Shown here: piece after piece, positions 8,302 through 14,893 of the stretch
Numbering within the stretch: position 1 is the first letter of the stretch
Layout: each line of letters opens with the position of its first letter
Origin: Caryophanales bacterium UBA1427
GTDB taxonomy: Bacteria; Bacillota_I; Bacilli_A; ML615J-28; CAG-313
Direction: 5' to 3'
Assembly (NCBI GenBank): GCA_002329485.1
Contig: DCTZ01000016.1
Location: 1-43,753 of the forward strand
Length of the DNA stretch: 43,753 bases
Made by a program: the position numbers and the translations under genes
Notes under the pieces: model-generated
Database searches by the model: none
Seen by the model: only the letters and a program-made list of their open reading frames with translations
What the model was told of the DNA's origin: nothing

Positions 8302-8484
8302 ATCAGATTATTATTGTTATCGGCTATCTTGATTCTTGCAGCTTCGATAGGGCTTTCGATTGTGCTGATCTTCGGCTTAGGTACAACCATTGGAATTGTA
8401 CTCGCCGTAATTTTCAGTATCATGTTTTTGGTAGGTTGGATTGGCGCAATTCTCGCCCTTGCCAGACGTTGTAGGACCGATTAG
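8302..8484 (+). CDS. Small two-helix membrane protein, start codon uncertain (ATC?)
   Basis: From ATC at 8302 a 60-residue frame encodes two hydrophobic helices (LLLLSAILILAASIGLSIV and GIVLAVIFSIMFLVGWIGAI) and a basic tail ending RRCRTD. No ATG, GTG or TTG is available at a sensible distance from the purine-rich GGAAAGGGGG at 8285-8294, which places ATC exactly 7 nt downstream; TTG at 8314 is 19 nt away. In-frame TGA at 8281 closes the upstream side. A hairpin follows at 8494. The hydrophobic pattern and the ribosome site argue for a real gene. Function unknown; I do not recognise the family. Confidence 0.5.
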   Translation: MRLLLLSAILILAASIGLSIVLIFGLGTTIGIVLAVIFSIMFLVGWIGAILALARRCRTD

Positions 8485-8493
8485 GTGATTAGC

Positions 8494-8533
8494 GGCCGTA
8501 ATCTTGGAAGAGGCTTTCAAGGTTACGGCCTTT
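8494..8533 (+). terminator. Stable hairpin, probable terminator
   Basis: GGCCGTAATCTTG (8494-8506) pairs over 13 bp with CAAGGTTACGGCC (8518-8530), one G-U pair, followed by only TTT. It may be a weak terminator or an attenuating structure. Confidence 0.6.
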
Positions 8534-8572
8534 CCAATTTGCGACAAACTTTGCAAAATATTATAAAAATTC

Positions 8573-8601
8573 TTGTAATGCTTATCATAGTTTAGTAAAA
8601 T
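8573..8601 (+). promoter_or_regulatory. Sigma-A-type promoter for the two-component operon
   Basis: TTGTAA (8573-8578), 17-bp spacer, TAAAAT (8596-8601). The predicted start near 8608 leaves a ~120-nt leader before the response regulator. Confidence 0.65.
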
Positions 8602-8728
8602 TCTATAGTAATGGCTTTGGAAAAATTCAAAAGACATTGCATTACGGGATTATGACAACGGTTTTTCTGTCGCTTTTCCCGAAAATGTTTCTCAACAAAA
8701 AAAGAAAAGATATTTTGGGAAGGTTATT

Positions 8729-9424
8729 ATGTACATCTTAGTTGTCGATGACGAAAAAGATATCCGAAATCTGTTGCAAATGACCCTTGAAGAAAACGGT
8801 TATAATGTTGTTGGGGCAACCAACGGAAAAGAAGCCCTTGAGATGTTAAAACAAGCCGACATTCAGCTGGCGATTGTCGATGTGATGATGCCGGTAATGG
8901 ACGGTTTTAACTTGGTGCGAACGCTTCGCGAATTTTCCCCAGTCCCCGTCATTTTTTTGACATCGAGAAGCGATGAAATGGATAAAGTATTGGGGCTGAG
9001 CCTTGGTGCGGACGATTATTTGGCCAAACCGTTTTCGGTTGCCGAATTATTGGCACGGGTTAAAGCCATCCTCAGAAGAGTAAACCGGTACAAAGAACAA
9101 CCGTCCGGGAACCCCGACTTAATCAAATACGGAAATCTGGCGATTGATAAGGCCACGTGTACGGTCTATAAGGACGGAAAACCGTTGGAGCTCGGAGCCA
9201 AAGAGTATAAAATGCTGTTGTATTTTATGGAAAGACCGGAACGCGTGTTCACCAAAAAACAGTTGTATTATGCCGTATGGGAAGACGATTATCTGTTTGA
9301 CGACAATACAATCATGGTTCATATCAGCCGGTTGCGCAGCCGAATCGAGGATGATCCCCAAAACCCGCAATACTTAAAAACCATCCGGGGAATCGGTTAC
9401 AAATTGCATTATACGGGCAAATAA
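8729..9424 (+). CDS. OmpR/PhoB-family response regulator
   Basis: The 231-residue protein has a receiver domain (residues 1-120) with the acidic pair D7/D8, phosphoacceptor D51 in IVDVMMP, T78 and K100 in YLAKPF, and a C-terminal winged helix (residues ~128-228) with KPLELGAKEYKMLLYF, RVFTKKQLYYAVW, DNTIMVHISRLRSRIEDDP and TIRGIGYKL. All catalytic residues are intact. It is followed two nucleotides after its stop by a histidine kinase, its evident partner. The signal sensed is unknown. A direct repeat fitting OmpR-family binding lies just past the kinase gene. SD is GGGAAGG. Confidence 0.93.
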   Translation: MYILVVDDEKDIRNLLQMTLEENGYNVVGATNGKEALEMLKQADIQLAIVDVMMPVMDGFNLVRTLREFSPVPVIFLTSRSDEMDKVLGLSLGADDYLAKPFSVAELLARVKAILRRVNRYKEQPSGNPDLIKYGNLAIDKATCTVYKDGKPLELGAKEYKMLLYFMERPERVFTKKQLYYAVWEDDYLFDDNTIMVHISRLRSRIEDDPQNPQYLKTIRGIGYKLHYTGK

Positions 9425-9426
9425 AG

Positions 9427-10806
9427 ATGCGAAAAAGATTATCGAACACCTTTTTGGGTTATTTCTGGATTACTTTTGCTTTGACGGTTTTTTCCACACT
9501 TTTGGCTTTTGTCTTGTTGTCTGTCGCGAGCCGGTGGATTGCGGGGGAGTTGGCCAAAAACCGTTATTCTGCCCGTTCCGTGATCCAGGCCGATTATCGG
9601 AAAATCGATGCTTCGGAAATTGTGGCAAACGGCGGGGGAGTACAGATAATTGATAAAAATTATACGGTTATCTATTCGGTCGGTATCGATACGATTCATA
9701 AAAACCAGCTGACGGTGGAAGAATTTACCGAGCTGTTAACCGAAAGTAAAAACAAACCGTATCATTATGACATCGAATATGAACCGACCGGCGAGTTTTG
9801 GCTAATTGTGACCTTTCCGACATCCATTCGCTTTGATTTTGCTTTGGTTTACAATAAGGAAGCAAGCCGAAGCGATTTTTACCGTTCCTTGAGCGTTTTG
9901 ATTGGTGTGGGGTTGTTTTACCTCGTTTTGCTTTCCGTTATCAGCTATATTTATGCCCGCTTGACTTCGTCCCAAATAACCGTTCCGCTAAAGAAATTAA
10001 CCCAAGGGACGCTTTCTTTGAGAGAAGGAGATTATTCGGCGCGAGTCGATTTGCATTTGAAAAACGAGTTTAAAGACTTGCAGGATACTTTCAATGAAAT
10101 GGCCGCTCGGATTGAAGAGGAAATCACTTTACGCAAACTAGCCGAAGAAAACCGACGGCGTCTGATCCTGGACATTTCCCATGACTTAAAAAACCCTCTG
10201 ACCAGTATCGGGGGGTATGCGGAAGTATTGAAAGATAAGTATGATATTCCGGAACTTCAAGCCATTTATCAAAACAGCCGACGGGCGAGTTTTATGCTGA
10301 ATGAGTTGTTTGAACTGTCGCAAATCGACAGTCCCGACTTTACCCTTAAAAAAGTAAAAACCGAGCTGTGCGAAACGATGCGCCTCATTATCGGAGAAAT
10401 TATCCCACAACTCGAAAGCGCGGAATTTGCTTACGAATTCGATATTCCGGATTCGGACATTTTTGTCTTGCTCAATCCGGGTCAATTTAAACGGGTAATC
10501 CATAATTTGATCGATAATGCGATTCGGTACAATCCGAAAGGAACATTAATATCAATAAATTTATCGATCAATGAGGAGAATGCAGAAATCAGGGTTGCCG
10601 ACAACGGTGTCGGTATCCCTCTTAATTTGACCAAGGAGCTCTTTACACCGTTTGTGCACCGCAATACCGCGGAAGATAGCAACCGTTTCGGAAGCGGCCT
10701 CGGTTTATCGATTGCCAAAAAAATTGTCCAAGCCCACGGGGGCGACTTGGTTTTGGAACCGACCGAAAGGGGAACGTCCTTTTTAATCACCGTACCCCAA
10801 ATTTAA
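9427..10806 (+). CDS. Sensor histidine kinase, HAMP-HisKA-HATPase
   Basis: The 459-residue kinase has TM1 (~residues 10-35), an extracytoplasmic sensor region (~36-155), TM2 (~157-178), a HAMP linker (~180-235), the dimerisation domain with H252 in DISHDLKNPLTSIGGY, and an ATPase domain with N box (HNLIDNAIRYNP), G1 (VADNGVGIP), F box and G2 (FGSGLGLSIAKKI). The sensor loop of ~120 residues is compact and not one I can name. Its stop codon overlaps the first half of a TTTAAG direct repeat that could be bound by the partner regulator. Confidence 0.93.
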   Translation: MRKRLSNTFLGYFWITFALTVFSTLLAFVLLSVASRWIAGELAKNRYSARSVIQADYRKIDASEIVANGGGVQIIDKNYTVIYSVGIDTIHKNQLTVEEFTELLTESKNKPYHYDIEYEPTGEFWLIVTFPTSIRFDFALVYNKEASRSDFYRSLSVLIGVGLFYLVLLSVISYIYARLTSSQITVPLKKLTQGTLSLREGDYSARVDLHLKNEFKDLQDTFNEMAARIEEEITLRKLAEENRRRLILDISHDLKNPLTSIGGYAEVLKDKYDIPELQAIYQNSRRASFMLNELFELSQIDSPDFTLKKVKTELCETMRLIIGEIIPQLESAEFAYEFDIPDSDIFVLLNPGQFKRVIHNLIDNAIRYNPKGTLISINLSINEENAEIRVADNGVGIPLNLTKELFTPFVHRNTAEDSNRFGSGLGLSIAKKIVQAHGGDLVLEPTERGTSFLITVPQI

Positions 10807-10818
10807 GGAAAATTTAAG
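10802..10818 (+). promoter_or_regulatory. Direct repeat TTTAAG-N5-TTTAAG, candidate response-regulator box
   Basis: TTTAAG at 10802-10807 and 10813-10818 are exact copies 11 bp apart, the helical-turn spacing bound by tandem OmpR-family dimers; the sequence equals the published CiaR box of streptococci. The first copy overlaps the kinase stop codon. A TATGAT -10 at 10851-10856, with no good -35, lies downstream, as expected for an activator-dependent promoter of the next methyltransferase. Binding by this regulator is inferred. Confidence 0.55.
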
Positions 10819-10909
10819 ATTTTGTTCAGCCTTAGGAAAGATTCATGTACTATGATAGTAGTGGGTTGAAAATAAGGCTGTTATTATTTGATACATTGCG
10901 GAGGAAAAG

Positions 10910-11455
10910 ATGAAAAAGCCCACCTTATTTCGGATTTGGAAAGAAAGACTTTCTTATTGCTTGTATAGGAAAGAACTTTATCAGAAATTTGCGGAAAAAA
11001 TGCCTTTGGGAAAAGAAGCAAACATTTTGGATTTCGGATGCAAAACCGGCGAGATGTCCCTGACCGTATTAAAAACCGATTTCAGGGTTAATCTGACCTG
11101 TTTTGAAAAAGATCATCGCTGGTTAAAAGCCTGCCGACGGACGCTTCATAAATATCCGAATGTCGTCTTTACTGAAACTCTTTCGGAAATCGAAGCCCGA
11201 AAACCATTTGACCTCATTTATTGTCATATGGCTATTTCTGGGTTGTCCCAAGAAGAAGTCGAAACAATTTCCGCTTTTCTGTGCGACAGTTTGAATAAAG
11301 GCGGTATCATTGTTTTTCGCGAGTCGATGAAAGAGATCGAAAAAGTAATAAAGGCTAAACTGATCTTTTATCAGAAAAAAATGCGTTTAACCCAAAGTTC
11401 CATTTCCGATTTACCGGTTTTGGGAACTGTCATCGAATGCGTGTATCAAAAATAA
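10910..11455 (+). CDS. Class I SAM-dependent methyltransferase, small
   Basis: This 181-residue protein carries a shortened Rossmann methyltransferase fold: NILDFGCKTGEMSLTVLK (motif I), LTCFEKDHRWLKAC (acidic loop), FDLIYCHMAISGL and SLNKGGIIVFRES. The N-terminal 35 residues are basic. It is shorter than most relatives and ends soon after strand 6, so its substrate is unclear. It follows the two-component genes by ~100 bp and may be a target of that system given the TTTAAG repeat before it. SD is GGAGGAA. Confidence 0.75.
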   Translation: MKKPTLFRIWKERLSYCLYRKELYQKFAEKMPLGKEANILDFGCKTGEMSLTVLKTDFRVNLTCFEKDHRWLKACRRTLHKYPNVVFTETLSEIEARKPFDLIYCHMAISGLSQEEVETISAFLCDSLNKGGIIVFRESMKEIEKVIKAKLIFYQKKMRLTQSSISDLPVLGTVIECVYQK

Positions 11456-11500
11456 ACGAAGCTTTATTAACCCCTTGATTATTAAAAAATTGGGAGGTTA

Positions 11501-12697
11501 ATGATGTTATTAGTGATTGTCTTTCTTGTATTAACGTTATTCCTTGTACTTTTAGTTCCGGTAATCCTTTTTCAGGGAGGAAGATGTTTAAGCCTGGTGA
11601 TTTCCCGAAAAAATGTTCCCATGGTTTTTAAAAGCCTGAAAAGCAGTATGATTCTGAGCCTGGTTGTTTTGGTTTTGGATATCGGAGTAATTTTGGGGAG
11701 CAAACTATTTGATTACACTCCATCCATCAGGGATGAAGCGGGAAATGTTATCGATGGCGCTATTGCCGAACTTAAAATGCTCCGTTTAAACGGACGCAAG
11801 CAATGGATTAGCATCCGCGGCCATGACCAAAATAATCCGGTGCTGCTGTTTTTGGCGGGAGGTCCCGGAGGAACCCAAATGGCGGCGGTCCGTCACGAAT
11901 TGCCAGAGTTGGAAAAAAATTTCGTGGTAGTTAATTGGGACCAGCCTGGTTCAGGCAAGTCTTATCAAGCTTTGAAAAACACCGAAATTACCCTTGATAC
12001 TTATCTTGAAGATGGCTATGCGTTGACGGAATACTTAAAAATGCGTTTCGAAAAAGAGAAAATCTATTTAATCGGCGAATCGTGGGGAAGCGCCCTGGGA
12101 ATCTTTTTGCTTGAACGGCATCCGGAATCGTATCATGGCTTTATCGGTACCGGTCAGATGGTTGCGTTTTGGGAAACCGAAAGAATCGATTATTATAAAG
12201 CTATGGAACTGGCCAAACAAAACGGGGACCAAAAAACAGTGGATCGGCTTCAAAAAAACGGCGAACCCCCGTATTACGGCAAAAGCGTCACATGGAAAAG
12301 CGCGGTTTATTTAAACTATCTCACGGCCCAAATGGCGAAAAATCCAGAAGTGCATAACCCGGGGTATAATACGATTCGGGATTTAATGTCGAGCGAATAC
12401 ACGTTATGGGACAAAATCAATTTTTTCCGGGGCATCATCAATACTTACAATAATGTTTATCCTCAATTGTATGAAATTGATTTACGGAAGGATTATCCGA
12501 AATTGCAGGTACCGGTCCACTTTTTCCTAGGACGCCATGATTTAAACGCACCGACCGCTTTGGCAGAGGAGTATTATCAATTATTGGAAGCGCCGGAAAA
12601 ATCTTTGATCTGGTTTGAACATTCCGCCCATAGCCCTTGGATCAACGAACCCGACTTATTTGTAAAGGAGGTGTTGGAATGTTTTCTATCGAAATGA
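11501..12697 (+). CDS. Membrane-anchored alpha/beta hydrolase (proline iminopeptidase-like, S33)
   Basis: The 398-residue product starts with two hydrophobic helices (~residues 2-25 and ~48-68), then a hydrolase domain with oxyanion-hole AGGPGG, DQPGSGKS, nucleophile elbow GESWGS, catalytic acid in GRHD and catalytic His in HSAHSPW. This is the family S33 pattern. The two helices, spaced by a short loop, would place the catalytic domain on the outside, as in other Firmicutes proteins of this type; substrate unknown. SD GGGAGG is strong. The next gene starts inside its 3' end. Confidence 0.85.
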   Translation: MMLLVIVFLVLTLFLVLLVPVILFQGGRCLSLVISRKNVPMVFKSLKSSMILSLVVLVLDIGVILGSKLFDYTPSIRDEAGNVIDGAIAELKMLRLNGRKQWISIRGHDQNNPVLLFLAGGPGGTQMAAVRHELPELEKNFVVVNWDQPGSGKSYQALKNTEITLDTYLEDGYALTEYLKMRFEKEKIYLIGESWGSALGIFLLERHPESYHGFIGTGQMVAFWETERIDYYKAMELAKQNGDQKTVDRLQKNGEPPYYGKSVTWKSAVYLNYLTAQMAKNPEVHNPGYNTIRDLMSSEYTLWDKINFFRGIINTYNNVYPQLYEIDLRKDYPKLQVPVHFFLGRHDLNAPTALAEEYYQLLEAPEKSLIWFEHSAHSPWINEPDLFVKEVLECFLSK

Positions 12698-13095
12698 AAA
12701 AAGCGGAACAACGTTTTAATATGAAAAAAGCCATTTATGCTTTAATCATCAGTATGTTCTACTTTTTTGTTTGGGGATGCGGGTTTTCTTTCGGAACCAT
12801 CATCATCACGGAGAGTGAAGCCCAAGACGAGTTTTTAATCAAATTAAATGATTACAACGACCGAAAAGAATGCCGAATCACGCTCGGAAAAGGCGAAAGC
12901 ATCCAAATCGAAATCGAAACCAAAAAAGGAACAGTGTCCCTTGACATGGTCGGAAAAAAGGGCAGCAACCCTTATTCCGGCAACAAATTGGAAAATATCC
13001 GATTCATGGTTGCGGTAACCGAAGCCGATGTTTACACCTTTAACGTCAAAGGAAACAAAGCAACCGGAACGATTAAAATCAAAAAAATATCCTGA
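12679..13095 (+). CDS. Predicted exported or membrane-tethered small protein
   Basis: The ATG at 12679 is 5 nt after AGGAGGTG, so the 138-residue form is preferred; it overlaps the hydrolase by 19 nt. A second ATG at 12721 would give a signal-like N terminus. The protein has a basic stretch, one hydrophobic helix (AIYALIISMFYFFVWGCGF) and a ~90-residue beta-rich lysine/glutamate domain. A Cys sits at the end of the helix in a VWGC context, which is a poor lipobox because of Trp. I do not recognise the domain. Coupled translation suggests it works with the hydrolase. Confidence 0.65.
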   Translation: MFSIEMKKAEQRFNMKKAIYALIISMFYFFVWGCGFSFGTIIITESEAQDEFLIKLNDYNDRKECRITLGKGESIQIEIETKKGTVSLDMVGKKGSNPYSGNKLENIRFMVAVTEADVYTFNVKGNKATGTIKIKKIS

Positions 13096-13190
13096 ACCGG
13101 CGGTTTCCCAATTGTGAATTTTTCTCGAATGTAAGAATCTATCCCCAACAAACTTAAAAAAAATTACTACAGATTGAAAGGAGGCTTTTT

Positions 13191-13526
13191 ATGACCTCAA
13201 TGCAAATTGTTTTAATTACCGTTTTTGGACCGATTATTGTACTTTTCTTTGTTGCGGCGCTGTTTATGCTGAAAGGGAAAGGATCGTTTTTGATTGCCGG
13301 TTACAACACCATGAGCAAAGAAGAAAAAGCCCGCTACGATGAAAAAGCCTTGACGAAATTCATCGGCCGCATCATGTTAATCATAAGTTTTATGTTTCTA
13401 ATTTTAATAATCGGTTTGTTTTTCAGTATTTATTGGATAATCGGGGTTTTCGTCGCAGGAATCATTGTTACCAGTATTTATGCTCTCGTCAAAGCGAACA
13501 GTACCAAATTTAAAATAAAACCGTAG
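13191..13526 (+). CDS. DUF3784 family membrane protein
   Basis: A 111-residue protein with three hydrophobic helices. The loop GKGSFLIAGYNTMSKEEKAR after helix 1 is the diagnostic DUF3784 (PF12650) motif, followed by EKALTKFIGRIML. Function of the family is unknown; members are common in Bacilli, often near transporters or regulators. SD AAAGGAGG precedes the ATG. It is followed closely by a GNAT gene. Confidence 0.8.
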   Translation: MTSMQIVLITVFGPIIVLFFVAALFMLKGKGSFLIAGYNTMSKEEKARYDEKALTKFIGRIMLIISFMFLILIIGLFFSIYWIIGVFVAGIIVTSIYALVKANSTKFKIKP

Positions 13527-13537
13527 GAGAATCTTGC

Positions 13538-13999
13538 ATGATAAAACTGGAAAAAGTCACCGAAAAAACCTTTAAAAAGATTCTATCCTTAAAAGTAACC
13601 AAGGAACAAGAAGCTTATGTTTCCTCGAACCTCGTTTCGCTGGCTCAGGCTTGGTTATATTATGAACATGCCCGTCCGCTTGCCATCCTTTTGGACGAAG
13701 AACCAATCGGCTTTATGATGCTTGATTGGGACGAAGAAGAGCGAACAGTCGGAATTTGGCGCATGATGATTGACGCCCAATACCAGGGCAAAGGATACGG
13801 GAAGAAAGCCCTGCAAATTTTGATTGAACAAATCAAACAAGATAACAAGTTCGATTTAGTTAATTTAAGCATTGTTCCGGAAAACCAAGCGGCTCGAAAT
13901 TTGTACCGATCCTTAGGTTTTAAGGAAACCGGCGAAATCGATGATGAGGAAGAAATCATGGTTTTGCCCCTAACCGAAGGAAAAGAGGCTATTAAATAA
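13538..13999 (+). CDS. GNAT N-acetyltransferase, spermine/spermidine (BltD)-like
   Basis: The 153-residue protein has a GNAT fold with acetyl-CoA motif YQGKGYGKKALQILI (residues ~86-100) and the C-terminal NQAARNLYRSLGFKETGEI. The opening (VTEKTFKKILSLKV-KEQEAYV) and length match polyamine acetyltransferases of the BltD/PaiA-like group. Acetylation would neutralise excess polyamine. It starts 12 nt after the DUF3784 gene, probably in one operon, and ends in a terminator that overlaps its stop. Confidence 0.82.
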   Translation: MIKLEKVTEKTFKKILSLKVTKEQEAYVSSNLVSLAQAWLYYEHARPLAILLDEEPIGFMMLDWDEEERTVGIWRMMIDAQYQGKGYGKKALQILIEQIKQDNKFDLVNLSIVPENQAARNLYRSLGFKETGEIDDEEEIMVLPLTEGKEAIK

Positions 14000-14032
14000 A
14001 AATTGTGGTTTTTAAATACCCACAATTTTTTT
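13998..14032 (+). terminator. Rho-independent terminator
   Basis: AAAAATTGTGG (13998-14008) / CCACAATTTTT (14020-14030), perfect 11-bp stem with T tail. Confidence 0.85.
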
Positions 14033-14072
14033 ATTTCTGGGAATATATTAACAGTGAAGGAAGCAACGGGAG

Positions 14073-14696
14073 GTGAAAAATATCAGAAGAAACAGTTCCA
14101 CCCGGAGCCGGAACAATGCCAACCAATCTTCAAACGGCCCAAATTCGTTAGCCAATATTGAAAACCTTTGTCTTTGCACGGGAGCACCGGAGACGGTGGT
14201 GGTGGAAGGTCCGCCCGGCCCACAAGGCGAAACGGGTCCCCCTGGTCCTCCGGGGCCCCAAGGCGAAACAGGACCCCCGGGACCGGCCAGAGAAATCTAT
14301 TATGCAACCTATATCCGAGGAAATTCCCAAAGATATCGTCCAAACGATTTTTTGCAATTCGACCAAACATTAACCGAACAGGGAATTTCGCTCAGAGGGA
14401 ACAATACCGATGTTTTCCTGGAAGAAGGCAATGTTTTTCGGTTATCGCTTGGCCTTTATATCGCCTGTATCGACAGCGGAAGACCGGTTTTGCTGCTTTA
14501 TGTTAACGGCGTGCCTTATCAAGGGGTACCTAATCCGCTTTTGAGCGTAAATCGCACCGGTTTTGTCGGAATCGATATCATATTGCCGCTAACTGCTCCA
14601 AGCACCCTGGCTTTAAGAGTTGTTGACGGGGGAATTACTTTGGCCCGAAACAATACGGGAATTACCCAATACTTAACCGTATCTTCGTTGAATTAA
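14073..14696 (+). CDS. Collagen-like protein, BclA-like architecture, no signal peptide
   Basis: The 207-residue product has a polar N terminus rich in Arg, Asn and Ser (~residues 1-45) without a signal peptide, nine Gly-X-Y triplets (nt 14208-14288, mostly GPP, GPQ, GET), then a ~135-residue beta-rich C-terminal domain (REIYYATYIRGN... QYLTVSSLN). This order matches exosporium collagen-like proteins such as BclA, where a trimeric C1q/TNF-like head follows the triple helix and export is not via Sec because the protein is made in the mother cell. GTG at 14073 is the listed start, but it lies inside GGGAGGTG; ATC at 14082 is better spaced. A terminator follows. Confidence 0.75.
   Translation: MKNIRRNSSTRSRNNANQSSNGPNSLANIENLCLCTGAPETVVVEGPPGPQGETGPPGPPGPQGETGPPGPAREIYYATYIRGNSQRYRPNDFLQFDQTLTEQGISLRGNNTDVFLEEGNVFRLSLGLYIACIDSGRPVLLLYVNGVPYQGVPNPLLSVNRTGFVGIDIILPLTAPSTLALRVVDGGITLARNNTGITQYLTVSSLN
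14208..14288 (+). repeat. Gly-X-Y coding repeat (nine triplets)
   Basis: Nine codon triplets encode GPP GPQ GET GPP GPP GPQ GET GPP GPA. The unit GPQ-GET-GPP occurs twice, and the DNA is far more GC-rich than its surroundings because of Gly and Pro codons. Confidence 0.9.
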
Positions 14697-14705
14697 ACGA
14701 AAAAT

Positions 14706-14742
14706 CAAGTATGACTGCTTTTTTTGGTTATACTTGTTTTTA
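14706..14742 (+). terminator. Rho-independent terminator after collagen-like gene
   Basis: CAAGTATGAC (14706-14715) pairs with GTTATACTTG (14727-14736), one G-U pair, then Ts. Confidence 0.75.
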
Positions 14743-14795
14743 TTTGGAATAGAATAATAGGGTCATTTGTTGAAAATTTCTTGCGATTTTTTCAT

Positions 14796-14824
14796 TTGAC
14801 AGAAAGCCCAAAATGGAGTATTAT
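14796..14824 (+). promoter_or_regulatory. Near-consensus sigma-A promoter for ABC transporter
   Basis: TTGACA (14796-14801), exactly 17 bp, TATTAT (14819-14824). Confidence 0.85.
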
Positions 14825-14893
14825 ATATATGTTATACAATTGCCAAAACAATAAACAAATGCAATACCGAATACTATAGAAAAGAGGAATGAT

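Noticed and set aside
8573..8728. Riboswitch in the 120-nt leader of the response regulator gene
   Set aside because: No known aptamer core or terminator/antiterminator pair is visible.
10822..10856. TTGTTC with TATGAT as a full promoter
   Set aside because: The gap is 23 bp, too long for a normal sigma-A promoter.
14161..14300. GC-rich stretch as horizontally acquired DNA
   Set aside because: The higher GC is explained by Gly and Pro codons of the repeat; flanks look like the rest of the window.
14083..14370. Antisense and shifted frames across the collagen repeat
   Set aside because: Caused by the GC-rich Gly-Pro codons; the plus frame with Gly-X-Y is clearly the coding one.
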